Below are positions 9,561 through 16,027 of a DNA stretch of 64,000 nucleotides, in pieces (position 1 is the stretch's first letter; each line of letters opens with the position of its first letter). A program made the position numbers and the translations under genes. Source of the stretch: Prado023 sp964638055 (GTDB taxonomy: Bacteria; Actinomycetota; Actinomycetes; S36-B12; CAIYMF01); the NCBI GenBank assembly GCA_964638055.1, contig CAZWXF010000002.1, positions 56,106-120,105 on the forward strand, written 5' to 3'. Under the pieces are notes generated by a model that was given only the letters and a program-made list of their open reading frames with translations, made no database searches and was not told the DNA's origin.

Positions 9561-9864
9561 CACGCCGCTGGTCGAGCCCGTCGACACCGCACCCGCGCTG
9601 GTCGAGCCCGTCGACACCGCGCCCGCGCTGGTCGGGCCCGTCGAGACCACGCCCGCGCTGGTCGAGCCTGTCGACACCACGCCCGCGCTGGTCGAGCCCG
9701 TCGACCCCACGCCCGCGCTGGTCGGGCCCGTCGACACCACGCCCGCGCTTGGTCGGGCCCGTCGACACCACGCCCGCGCTGGTCGAGCCCGTCGAGACCA
9801 CGCCCGCGCTGGTCGAGCCCGTCGAGACCACGCCCGCGCTGGTCGAGCCCGTCGAGACCACGCG
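9561..9864. repeat. Ten-copy 30-bp tandem array of the GTCGAGCCCGTCGA element
   Basis: The word GGTCGAGCCCGTCGA occurs ten times at a strict 30-base spacing, with one 31-base unit near 9750 caused by an extra T. Linkers are mostly ACCACGCCCGCGCT. Units differ at one or two positions (GTCGGGC, GTCGACC). The core is a partial palindrome with TCGA on both arms. The same core appears at 44.6-44.9, 53.15 and 60.6-60.75 kb. No gene covers it. Confidence 0.9.
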
Positions 9865-9869
9865 GCCAT

Positions 9870-9912
9870 GACGCCGAGGGTGCCGCGCTGATCCAGGTGA
9901 CGAGGGGCCGAC
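9870..9912 (+). other. Short relic resembling the helicase 3' end
   Basis: These bases align with the last codons of the helicase gene at about 6474-6515 (shared GACGCCGAGGG, GCCGC, ATCC and GTGACGAGGG blocks, one 1-base indel). The translation DAEGAALIQVTR matches DAEGAAVIRVTR. It has no start, so it looks like a leftover of a duplicated or lost helicase copy rather than a gene. Confidence 0.4.
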
Positions 9913-9993
9913 CCGGGCAGCTGGGGTCCGGCGTAGTCCGTTCCGCCTGCTCAATGGGCGAAATCGACCACGAGAGGGGTGGAGCGGTCCCGA

Positions 9994-11010
9994 TCACGGG
10001 TGCAGCAGGGCCTTGATGGCTCGGCGCTCGTCCATCGCGCGGTAGGCCTCGGGTGCCTCCTCCAGGGGCAGCTCCAGGTCGAACACGCGGCCGGGCTCGA
10101 TGCGGCCGTCCCAGACCCGTGCCAGCAGGTCCGGCAGGTACTCCGGGACCGACGCCGGCCCACCCTTGAACCCGACGTTGCGGAAGAACATCCCCGGCAC
10201 CGGAAGCTCCACGCCGTGGGGGACGCCGACCACCCCGACCATCCCGCCGGGGCGCACGGACCGCACCGCCTGCCGCACCGACTCCTTCGTGCCGACCGCC
10301 TCGCAGACGGCGTCCGCACCGACGCCGCCGGTCATCTCCCGGATCGCGTTCGATCCCTCGTCGCCTCGTTCCGTGACGATGTCGGTCGCGCCGAAGGCCC
10401 TGGCGACCGCCTGCCGGGGCGCGTGCCTGCTCATCGCGATGATCCGCTCGGCCCCCAGCTCGCGCGCAGCCAGGACGGCGCACAGGCCCACGGCCCCGTC
10501 ACCGACCACGGCCACCGTCATGCCGGGTCGCACCCCTGCGGTGAACGCCGCATGCCAGCCGGTGCTCATGACGTCGGAGAGCGCCAGCAGGCTCGGGACC
10601 ATGGCCGCGTCGGGCTGTTCCGGGGTCGCGAACAACGTGCCGTCGGCCAGGGGGATGCGGATGAGCTGGGCCTGGCAGCCGTCGAGGCCACTCGCCCTGA
10701 CGCAGGAGGATGGGAAGCCGGCTCGGCAGTGCACGCAGGTGCCGTCAGAGGCGTAGAACCCGCCGACGACGAACTGACCGGGGCGCAGCCGGCTCACGTC
10801 GGCACCGACCTCCTCGACGATGCCCACGTATTCGTGCCCGAATGGACGGGGCCCGGCCGCCCTGTCGATGCCGCGGTAGGGCCACAGGTCCGAGCCGCAC
10901 ACGCAGGTGGCCACGGTTCGGATGATGGCGTCGGATGGTTGCTGGATCGCCGGGTCCGGGCGGTCCTCGACCCGGACGTCCCCCGGCCCGTGAAGGATGA
11001 CTCCCCGCAT
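9994..11010 (-). CDS. Zinc-dependent alcohol dehydrogenase family protein
   Basis: Medium-chain dehydrogenase/reductase of 338 residues, likely cytoplasmic and NAD(P)-dependent. The N-terminal GroES-like domain has the catalytic-zinc ligands CGSD (near residue 38) and GHEYVG (near 60). The structural-zinc loop is partial: C-x2-C (TCVHCRAGF) plus one later Cys. The Rossmann domain has GDGAVGL. The sequence resembles the IMP-dehydrogenase-like/threonine-type zinc alcohol dehydrogenases; the substrate is unknown. The ATG at 11010 follows a GGGAGG ribosome site. It reads in the same direction as the HMG-CoA reductase gene but is separated by 151 bases with its own putative -10. Confidence 0.88.
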   Translation of the reverse strand: MRGVILHGPGDVRVEDRPDPAIQQPSDAIIRTVATCVCGSDLWPYRGIDRAAGPRPFGHEYVGIVEEVGADVSRLRPGQFVVGGFYASDGTCVHCRAGFPSSCVRASGLDGCQAQLIRIPLADGTLFATPEQPDAAMVPSLLALSDVMSTGWHAAFTAGVRPGMTVAVVGDGAVGLCAVLAARELGAERIIAMSRHAPRQAVARAFGATDIVTERGDEGSNAIREMTGGVGADAVCEAVGTKESVRQAVRSVRPGGMVGVVGVPHGVELPVPGMFFRNVGFKGGPASVPEYLPDLLARVWDGRIEPGRVFDLELPLEEAPEAYRAMDERRAIKALLHP

Positions 11011-11114
11011 CGCGATCGACCTCCCGAATGTGGCAGTGCTGCTCCGGCCGGGGCCCGTTGGTCGCGGCAGTCGCGGAGCCTCCCGCGCGGCCGCACGGGA
11101 TCGCTGGCGAACGC

Positions 11115-11120
11115 AACCTA
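11115..11120 (-). promoter_or_regulatory. Putative -10 box of the alcohol dehydrogenase gene
   Basis: TAGGTT on the minus strand, 104 bases upstream of the start, in an otherwise very GC-rich spacer (GTATAGGTTGCG). It fits the actinobacterial TAnnnT -10 consensus. No convincing -35 is visible. Confidence 0.35.
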
Positions 11121-11161
11121 TACGGGCGCCGCCGGTTCCGGCTGGGGCCTCCTGGCCGGTC

Positions 11162-12358
11162 TCAGAGGCGGTTGCGCCCGAGGCGCTCGTGGCTGCTCAC
11201 CCAGTCCCCGGCGAGCACGGCGCTGGCCAGGGAGACCTCGCCGGCCAGCACGACCGCGGCGCAGATCTCTGCGAGCCGGCCGACCCTGCCCGGGCCGACG
11301 CAGCCGAGGATCGAGAGGCACTCGCGCTGGGTCGGCAGCCCGGTGCCGCCGCCGACGGTGGCCACGATGAGTGCGGGCAGCGTGATCGACCAGTAGTAGT
11401 CACCGTTCGCCAGCAGCTGGGAGTACGTGATCGCCGCGTGGGACTCCGAGACGTTGGCGGCGTCCTGCCCGGTCGCGATGAAGAGCGCGGCCAGCCCGTT
11501 CGCGGCATGGGCGCCGTTGTTCGCCGTCCCGGCGAGCATTCCGCCGGCCAGGCTGAACTGGCGGGCGTGGAAGAGCTGCGCCGGAGTCACGCCCATCTGC
11601 CGGACGAGCAGCTCGGCCGGGATGGTCGCCTCGGCCACGACGCGCTTGCCGCGCGTGCGCAGCAGGTTGATGTGCGAGTGCTTCTTGTCCGTGTCGATCC
11701 CACCGGAGAGCACGTAGTGCGGATGGTCGGGATGGTTCGCGGCGATCCAGCGACAGGCGGCGTCGGTCGCCCGCCCGGTCATGTTCTGGCCGGCCGCGTC
11801 CCCCGTCGAGTAGTTGAACCGCAGGTACCGCAGCGGGCCCACCGCGTACTGCTCGATCTCGACGAGTCGGCCGACCCTCGTCGTGGCCTGCGCCGCCGCC
11901 GCGATCTGCTCGAAGTGCTCCTCGATCCACGTCCCGAGCTCGCGCGATGCCCGTGCGTCGGCGAGCTCGAACACGGGGGCGCGCTGCATCCTGTCCGCCA
12001 CGATCGTGGTGCGGACCCCGCCGGCCTGGCTGAGCAGGCGCATCCCGCGGTTGTAGGAGGCGACGAGCGTCCCCTCCGTCGTGGCCAGCGGCACGTACAC
12101 CTCGCCCTGGACATGCTCCCCGTCGATGAGCAGCGGGCCGGCCAGCCCGAGCGGGACCTGCGCGACGCCCAGGAAGTTCTCGACGTTCCCGGACAGGCCC
12201 GCCGGGTCCACGGAGTAGCTGCCGACGTGCTCCATCGGCGCCCCGGTCTGCTCGGTGACGAACGATCGGCGGGCTGCGGCCATCTCCTGCCGGTAGTCAT
12301 CAGCACGGTCGCGCGGCACGGACCTGCCACGGGGTCGGGGGAGGGCGTCGTCGGTCAT
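11162..12358 (-). CDS. HMG-CoA reductase, class I-like
   Basis: NAD(P)H-dependent reduction of hydroxymethylglutaryl-CoA to mevalonate, 398 residues. Motifs in order: ENFLG, substrate loop with the catalytic Glu (TTEGTLVASYNRG), the NADP-binding/catalytic region with the Lys (DTDKKHSHINLL), QDAANVSES matching the catalytic Asp block of class I enzymes, NNGAHAANG, and a C-terminal SSHERLGRNR carrying the catalytic His. The catalytic domain is complete without the membrane anchor found in eukaryotes. No other mevalonate-pathway genes are in the window, so its pathway role is open. The ATG follows GAGGAGA. Confidence 0.9.
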   Translation of the reverse strand: MTDDALPRPRGRSVPRDRADDYRQEMAAARRSFVTEQTGAPMEHVGSYSVDPAGLSGNVENFLGVAQVPLGLAGPLLIDGEHVQGEVYVPLATTEGTLVASYNRGMRLLSQAGGVRTTIVADRMQRAPVFELADARASRELGTWIEEHFEQIAAAAQATTRVGRLVEIEQYAVGPLRYLRFNYSTGDAAGQNMTGRATDAACRWIAANHPDHPHYVLSGGIDTDKKHSHINLLRTRGKRVVAEATIPAELLVRQMGVTPAQLFHARQFSLAGGMLAGTANNGAHAANGLAALFIATGQDAANVSESHAAITYSQLLANGDYYWSITLPALIVATVGGGTGLPTQRECLSILGCVGPGRVGRLAEICAAVVLAGEVSLASAVLAGDWVSSHERLGRNRL

Positions 12359-12742
12359 GCGGGTCTCCTCACGGGGGCCGGTCGATTGCTGGGGCTATCG
12401 TGCCCCGGCCCGTCTGCGTTCTGGAGGTCCCCTCGCGGCGTGGCGCTCAGCGCTCCGAGGTGGAGCGCGAGCGCCAGGACCAGCGCCACCTGATTGGGGT
12501 CAACCGGCGCCGTGCGGTGCTCATCTGGGCATAGACGACTCCTTGGCCGTCGTGCGTGCGCACGGTCACGCCCCGTGTGCCCGGATCCACACCGAACTCC
12601 GGTGACGCGCAAGGTTGCCCTGGCCTCTGGCAGGACGCGACCAGGAGGCGTCGCAACGGGCCCTGCCGGGTCACGCCAGGTGTGATCCGGCAACGCCCCC
12701 CTGCACCGGCTCGCCGGGAGGGCGCGCGAGCACGGACGGGCC
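12359..12742. other. Intergenic stretch with no supportable gene
   Basis: Small open frames exist on both strands (for example one on the minus strand containing VALVLALALHLGAL), but none has a ribosome site together with protein-like composition. It lies upstream of the HMG-CoA reductase and probably contains its promoter. Confidence 0.5.
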
Positions 12743-13051
12743 TCAGGCCGACCGGCCGCCCAGGGCCGCAGCAGATGAATGGATGAGCTGGGCGAGGTCG
12801 GCGTCGAGCTGGGTCAGGCCTCCCGAGTCGTGGGTGGTGAGCGCGAACCGGACGCGACGCCAGCGGATGTCCATGTCGGGATGGTGGTTGGCGGCCTCGG
12901 CGATATGGCCGACGACTCGGACGAGCTCGATGGCGGACGGGAATGTCGGCATGGCGTACGTGGCCTCGATGGTGTCCCCGATCCGTCGCCACGCCGGGTG
13001 CTCCCTGAGGAGGGCCCGGATCTCGTCGTCGCTGAGCAGCGGTGCGGCCAT
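12743..13051 (-). CDS. Pterin-4a-carbinolamine dehydratase (PhhB/DCoH-like)
   Basis: A 102-residue protein of the pterin-4a-carbinolamine dehydratase family, which dehydrates 4a-hydroxytetrahydropterin. It has the defining EAANHHPDMDIRW motif near residues 56-68 with the catalytic histidines, followed by VRFALTTHDSGGLT, at the normal family length. The ATG at 13051 is taken; an in-frame GTG lies 15 bases upstream, and neither has a clear ribosome site. No aromatic amino-acid hydroxylase is nearby. The closest pterin-related gene is the dihydropteroate-synthase-like protein 1 kb to the right on the other strand. Confidence 0.85.
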   Translation of the reverse strand: MAAPLLSDDEIRALLREHPAWRRIGDTIEATYAMPTFPSAIELVRVVGHIAEAANHHPDMDIRWRRVRFALTTHDSGGLTQLDADLAQLIHSSAAALGGRSA

Positions 13052-13290
13052 GAGCCAGCCTCGCACGGACGCGGCTGGCAGTCATGCCCTGCGTGGGAGC
13101 TGGGCCGAGCCGCGCTGGCCGATGGGCTCGTGGACCAACCCGCCGTGCGTTCGGTGATGACCCCGCAAGTGCACATCTCCTTGACGTCTCGGGGCTGATC
13201 GGCTCCGGGGGTCCGGGCCGCCCCAGGCCGAGCCCGGCCCGGCCCGATCGGAGGACCAGCCCGGTCGCCGGCTCGCATCGCCGACGGCGT

Positions 13291-13296
13291 TAGGTT
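13291..13296 (+). promoter_or_regulatory. -10 box for a probably leaderless transcript
   Basis: TAGGTT ends seven bases before the GTG start at 13304, so transcription would begin at or next to the start codon. There is no ribosome-binding site, consistent with leaderless translation. Confidence 0.5.
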
Positions 13297-13303
13297 CGCT
13301 CCC

Positions 13304-14080
13304 GTGCGCATGTTCCTGCCTCGAACCGCAGAGCTGAACCGCTCCGACCTCGCCGACGCCTACGACTGGCCCGCCGACAGGTGGGTCCGCGCATGCATGG
13401 TCGTGACTGGGGACGGCAGCTTCGTCGGACCGGACGGCCTGTCCGGGTCCATCTCCTCGGCGACCGATCGCGAGGTCTTCAACGCCTGCCGGGCCATGGC
13501 CGACGTGTACCTCGTGGGGGCGCAGACCGTCCTCGCGGAGAGGTACCGCCCCGCGAAGGCGGACCCACGCTGGCGGGACACTCGCCTGTCCCGGGGGCAG
13601 AGCGCGGCGCCCAGGATGGCCATCGTGTCGCGTCGCTGCGACCTGAACTGGCGCGACCCATCGTTCACGGGCTCGGACGAACCCCCCCTGGTGATCACCT
13701 CGGAGCGTTCGGACCCCGCCCTGCGCGATCAGGCGAAGGCGGCTGGCTGCGAGGTGGCGATCGCCGGAGCGGAGTGGCTGGAACCGGCTGACATCCTGAT
13801 GAGCCTTGCCGTGCGGGGTCTGACCCGGATCACCTGCGAGGGGGGTCCGATGCTCCTGCGCGAGCTCGTCCGCGCCGACCTGATCGACGAGCTGGACCTG
13901 ACCCTGAGCCCGACACTCACCAGCGCACCCGCCCCCGAGCGCACCGGCGCCGCGGTGCTGCGCCGAATGGCGCTGGCCCAGCTCATCGAGGACGCCGGAT
14001 TCCTGTTCGCCCGGTACCTGCGACAGACGCCCGGATCGGCGGTTGCGCTGGACCGGGCCGCGCCCGGTGCTACCGGATGA
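13304..14080 (+). CDS. Pyrimidine-reductase / RibD C-terminal domain protein
   Basis: A 258-residue protein of the RibD_C (dihydrofolate-reductase-like) fold that reduces pyrimidine or pterin-like substrates with NADPH. Visible: VRACMVVTGDGSFVGPDG (substrate strand), FNACRAMADVYLVGAQTVL, and TCEGGPMLLRELVRADLIDELDL, the typical GG(P)xLL nucleotide-binding end. It stands alone without the RibD deaminase half. Its stop overlaps the start of the dihydropteroate-synthase-like gene by four bases (ATGA), which implies a shared task. A second in-frame start (ATG 13310) is possible. Confidence 0.8.
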   Translation: MRMFLPRTAELNRSDLADAYDWPADRWVRACMVVTGDGSFVGPDGLSGSISSATDREVFNACRAMADVYLVGAQTVLAERYRPAKADPRWRDTRLSRGQSAAPRMAIVSRRCDLNWRDPSFTGSDEPPLVITSERSDPALRDQAKAAGCEVAIAGAEWLEPADILMSLAVRGLTRITCEGGPMLLRELVRADLIDELDLTLSPTLTSAPAPERTGAAVLRRMALAQLIEDAGFLFARYLRQTPGSAVALDRAAPGATG

Positions 14081-14967
14081 TCGACCTGGCCGAGCTGGCT
14101 GGCCTGGTCGACGCTCACCGCGGCGCCCTGGCCGCGCCGGTCGCGCCCATCCGCCTCGGCGGAGTCCTGCGGGACCTCGACCGCGAACCCCTCGTCATGG
14201 GCGTGGTCAACCTCTCGCGCGACTCGACCTATCGGGACTCGGTCGCTGTGAGCACCGAGTCGGCCGTGCGCCGGGGACGGGTCATGGCCGCCCAGGGGGC
14301 GGGTCTGGTCGACGTGGGGGCCGAGTCGACCACGTTGCGGGCCTCACGTCTGGATGCTGGCGGCCAGGCGGCGCGGCTGGTCCCCGTGGTGTCGGGGCTG
14401 GCCGAGGCGGGGGTGGCCGTCTCGGTGGAGGCGTACAGCGCCCGGGTGGTCGCCGCATGCCTGGCCGCCGGCGCCGCCGTGGTGAACCTGACGGGCACCT
14501 CCCAGGCTGACGCGATCCTGGACCTCGCCGCTGCGCACGGTGCCGCCGTGGTGCTGTGCCGACTGCCCGGCACGGACGCCCGTGACGTCGGCGAGTTCGG
14601 CAACGCAGGCGACCCGATCCCGGCGTTGCTCGACCACTTCGGCCCACGATTGGAGCAGGCACGGTCCCGCGGCGTGGTGGACCTGATCGTGGACCCGGGC
14701 CTCGGGTTCTTCTACTCCGACCTGACCGATCCGATGACCCGGGCACGGCGGCAGGCCTCGGTCCTCCTGCAGAGCTTCCGGTTGCGGCCGCTCGGGGTGC
14801 CCGTCTGCCAGGCGCTGCCCCATGCCTTCGACATCTTCGAGGATCAGTTCCGGTCTGCCGAGGGCTTCTTCGCCGTGCTGAGCCTGCTCGCGCGGGTCAA
14901 CGTGCTGCGGACCCACGAGACCGCACAGGTGGCTGCGGTGGTCCGGGCGATGTCGGCCCTCGGATAG
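14077..14967 (+). CDS. Dihydropteroate-synthase-like pterin-binding protein (divergent)
   Basis: A 296-residue TIM-barrel protein of the pterin-binding family. Family landmarks are recognisable but altered: VMGVVNLSRDSTY where true DHPS has MGIlNvTPDSFsDGG, VDVGAEST for the IDVGgEST loop, VSVEAY for iSvDTy, and IVDPGLGF for ldPGiGF. The GxSRKxf strand that binds substrate in true DHPS is not seen; PVCQALPHAFDIF stands in its place. An Arg and His remain at RTHETAQV. It probably binds a pterin, but ordinary dihydropteroate synthesis is doubtful. It is translationally coupled to the RibD_C reductase. A real folP is likely elsewhere in the genome. Confidence 0.7.
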   Translation: MIDLAELAGLVDAHRGALAAPVAPIRLGGVLRDLDREPLVMGVVNLSRDSTYRDSVAVSTESAVRRGRVMAAQGAGLVDVGAESTTLRASRLDAGGQAARLVPVVSGLAEAGVAVSVEAYSARVVAACLAAGAAVVNLTGTSQADAILDLAAAHGAAVVLCRLPGTDARDVGEFGNAGDPIPALLDHFGPRLEQARSRGVVDLIVDPGLGFFYSDLTDPMTRARRQASVLLQSFRLRPLGVPVCQALPHAFDIFEDQFRSAEGFFAVLSLLARVNVLRTHETAQVAAVVRAMSALG

Positions 14968-14985
14968 GACGCGACCCCGGGGCCC

Positions 14986-15732
14986 TCACGTCAGCGTGGC
15001 CAGGGCGTAGTGGATGAGTGCGTCGCGGACGTACGTCGCGCCCTCGGCGCCGCCGTAGTTGGCGGCGAAGCGCTCGTCATCGACGTACATCGAGGCCAGC
15101 CCGGTCAGCTGCTCGGCGTCGGGCTCTCGCCCCTGCCATCCGGCGGTGATCCACCTGGCGTGCCGCGCGGCGTTGTCCTGGGCAGCGGCCCCGTCGACCG
15201 CCTCGCCCGCCGCCCGCAGCTCGGCCCACCGGGCGGCGACCGTCTGGTGCTCACCCATGAACGCATCCCTTCCTGCAGGGTCCAGCCCGCGCCACCAGCG
15301 GTCACCGCTGGCCCAGGCCGCCGTGCCCCATCTCTGCTCGACCTCCTCGCGATAGCGCGTGTGGTCGAACCCGTCGAACATCTCCTCGGCCATGATCCGG
15401 CACTCCTTCGTGATGCTGTCGATCGTCGCCTCGACGCTGCTGATCTGCCGGTCGAGGCGGCTGCGCTCGGCGCGCAGCCATTCGAGGTGAGTGATCAGGG
15501 ACGAGGCATCGTCGGGAGCCCCGGCCAGCGCCTCCGCGATCGCCGGGACGCCCAGGCCCAGCTGTCGCAGAAGCAGGATCCGCTGCAATCGGACCAGGGC
15601 CGCACGGTCGTAGTACCGGTACCCGTTGGCGCCGATGCGCGAGGGCTCCAGCAGCCCGACGTCCTGGTAGTGGCGCAGTGTCCGACTCGTGACGCCCGTC
15701 ATCCGGGCCACCTCCGAGATTCCTCGTTCCAC
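14986..15732 (-). CDS. MerR-family regulator with TipAS effector domain
   Basis: A 248-residue transcriptional activator. The N-terminal 70 residues form a MerR winged helix-turn-helix (ISEVARMTGVTSRTLRHYQD... GYRYYDRAALVRLQ), followed by the dimerising coiled coil (residues 75-120) and a C-terminal TipAS-like region (MFDGFDHTRYREEVEQRWG). TipA proteins bind hydrophobic or thiopeptide compounds. The GTG at 15732 is preferred over the longer frame because GAGGAGG sits about five bases upstream. The promoter just upstream has the stretched 19-base spacer and dyad typical of MerR control, so autoregulation is likely. Confidence 0.88.
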   Translation of the reverse strand: MERGISEVARMTGVTSRTLRHYQDVGLLEPSRIGANGYRYYDRAALVRLQRILLLRQLGLGVPAIAEALAGAPDDASSLITHLEWLRAERSRLDRQISSVEATIDSITKECRIMAEEMFDGFDHTRYREEVEQRWGTAAWASGDRWWRGLDPAGRDAFMGEHQTVAARWAELRAAGEAVDGAAAQDNAARHARWITAGWQGREPDAEQLTGLASMYVDDERFAANYGGAEGATYVRDALIHYALATLT

Positions 15733-15754
15733 TGTCCCTCCTCTCGTTCCGTTC

Positions 15755-15785
15755 ACGGTAGCGATTGACGTTGCGTCAATGTCAA
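15755..15785 (-). promoter_or_regulatory. MerR-type promoter and operator
   Basis: On the minus strand a -35 TTGACA (15780-15785) is separated by 19 bases from a -10 TACCGT (15755-15760). The perfect dyad ATTGACG-TTG-CGTCAAT (plus strand, 15764-15780) fills the spacer. The long spacer with a central dyad is the hallmark of MerR-activated promoters. It drives the adjacent merR-like gene. Confidence 0.75.
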
Positions 15786-16027
15786 GTTGCCTTACGCCCG
15801 TCTTGACCCGCTTGGGCTGCTATGGCGGGGACGTTCTCGTTAGCCTGCCCGGCGTGTCATCCCCGCCTTCACCCCGAACAGCGGGAGAAGGGTGTAGGTT
15901 GCGCGCCGCGCCGCCGGCGGGCCTGTCGATGGGGGTGGGTCCGGACCCCTCACGGGGCGCGCCTTCGGCGGGCAGGCCTGAGACGGCTTCTGTGGGCGGT
16001 TCCACTGCGCCGACGCGGAGCAAGCAG

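Noticed and set aside
9561..9864. CRISPR array
   Set aside because: The 30-bp units abut one another with no unique spacers, and no cas genes are near.
14077..14967. Calling this gene folP
   Set aside because: Key DHPS motifs are altered or missing, so the specific name is not supported.
15786..16027. Riboswitch in the leader of the secreted nuclease gene
   Set aside because: The leader is long and GC-rich, but I could not match it to the ydaO, cobalamin or other riboswitch cores.
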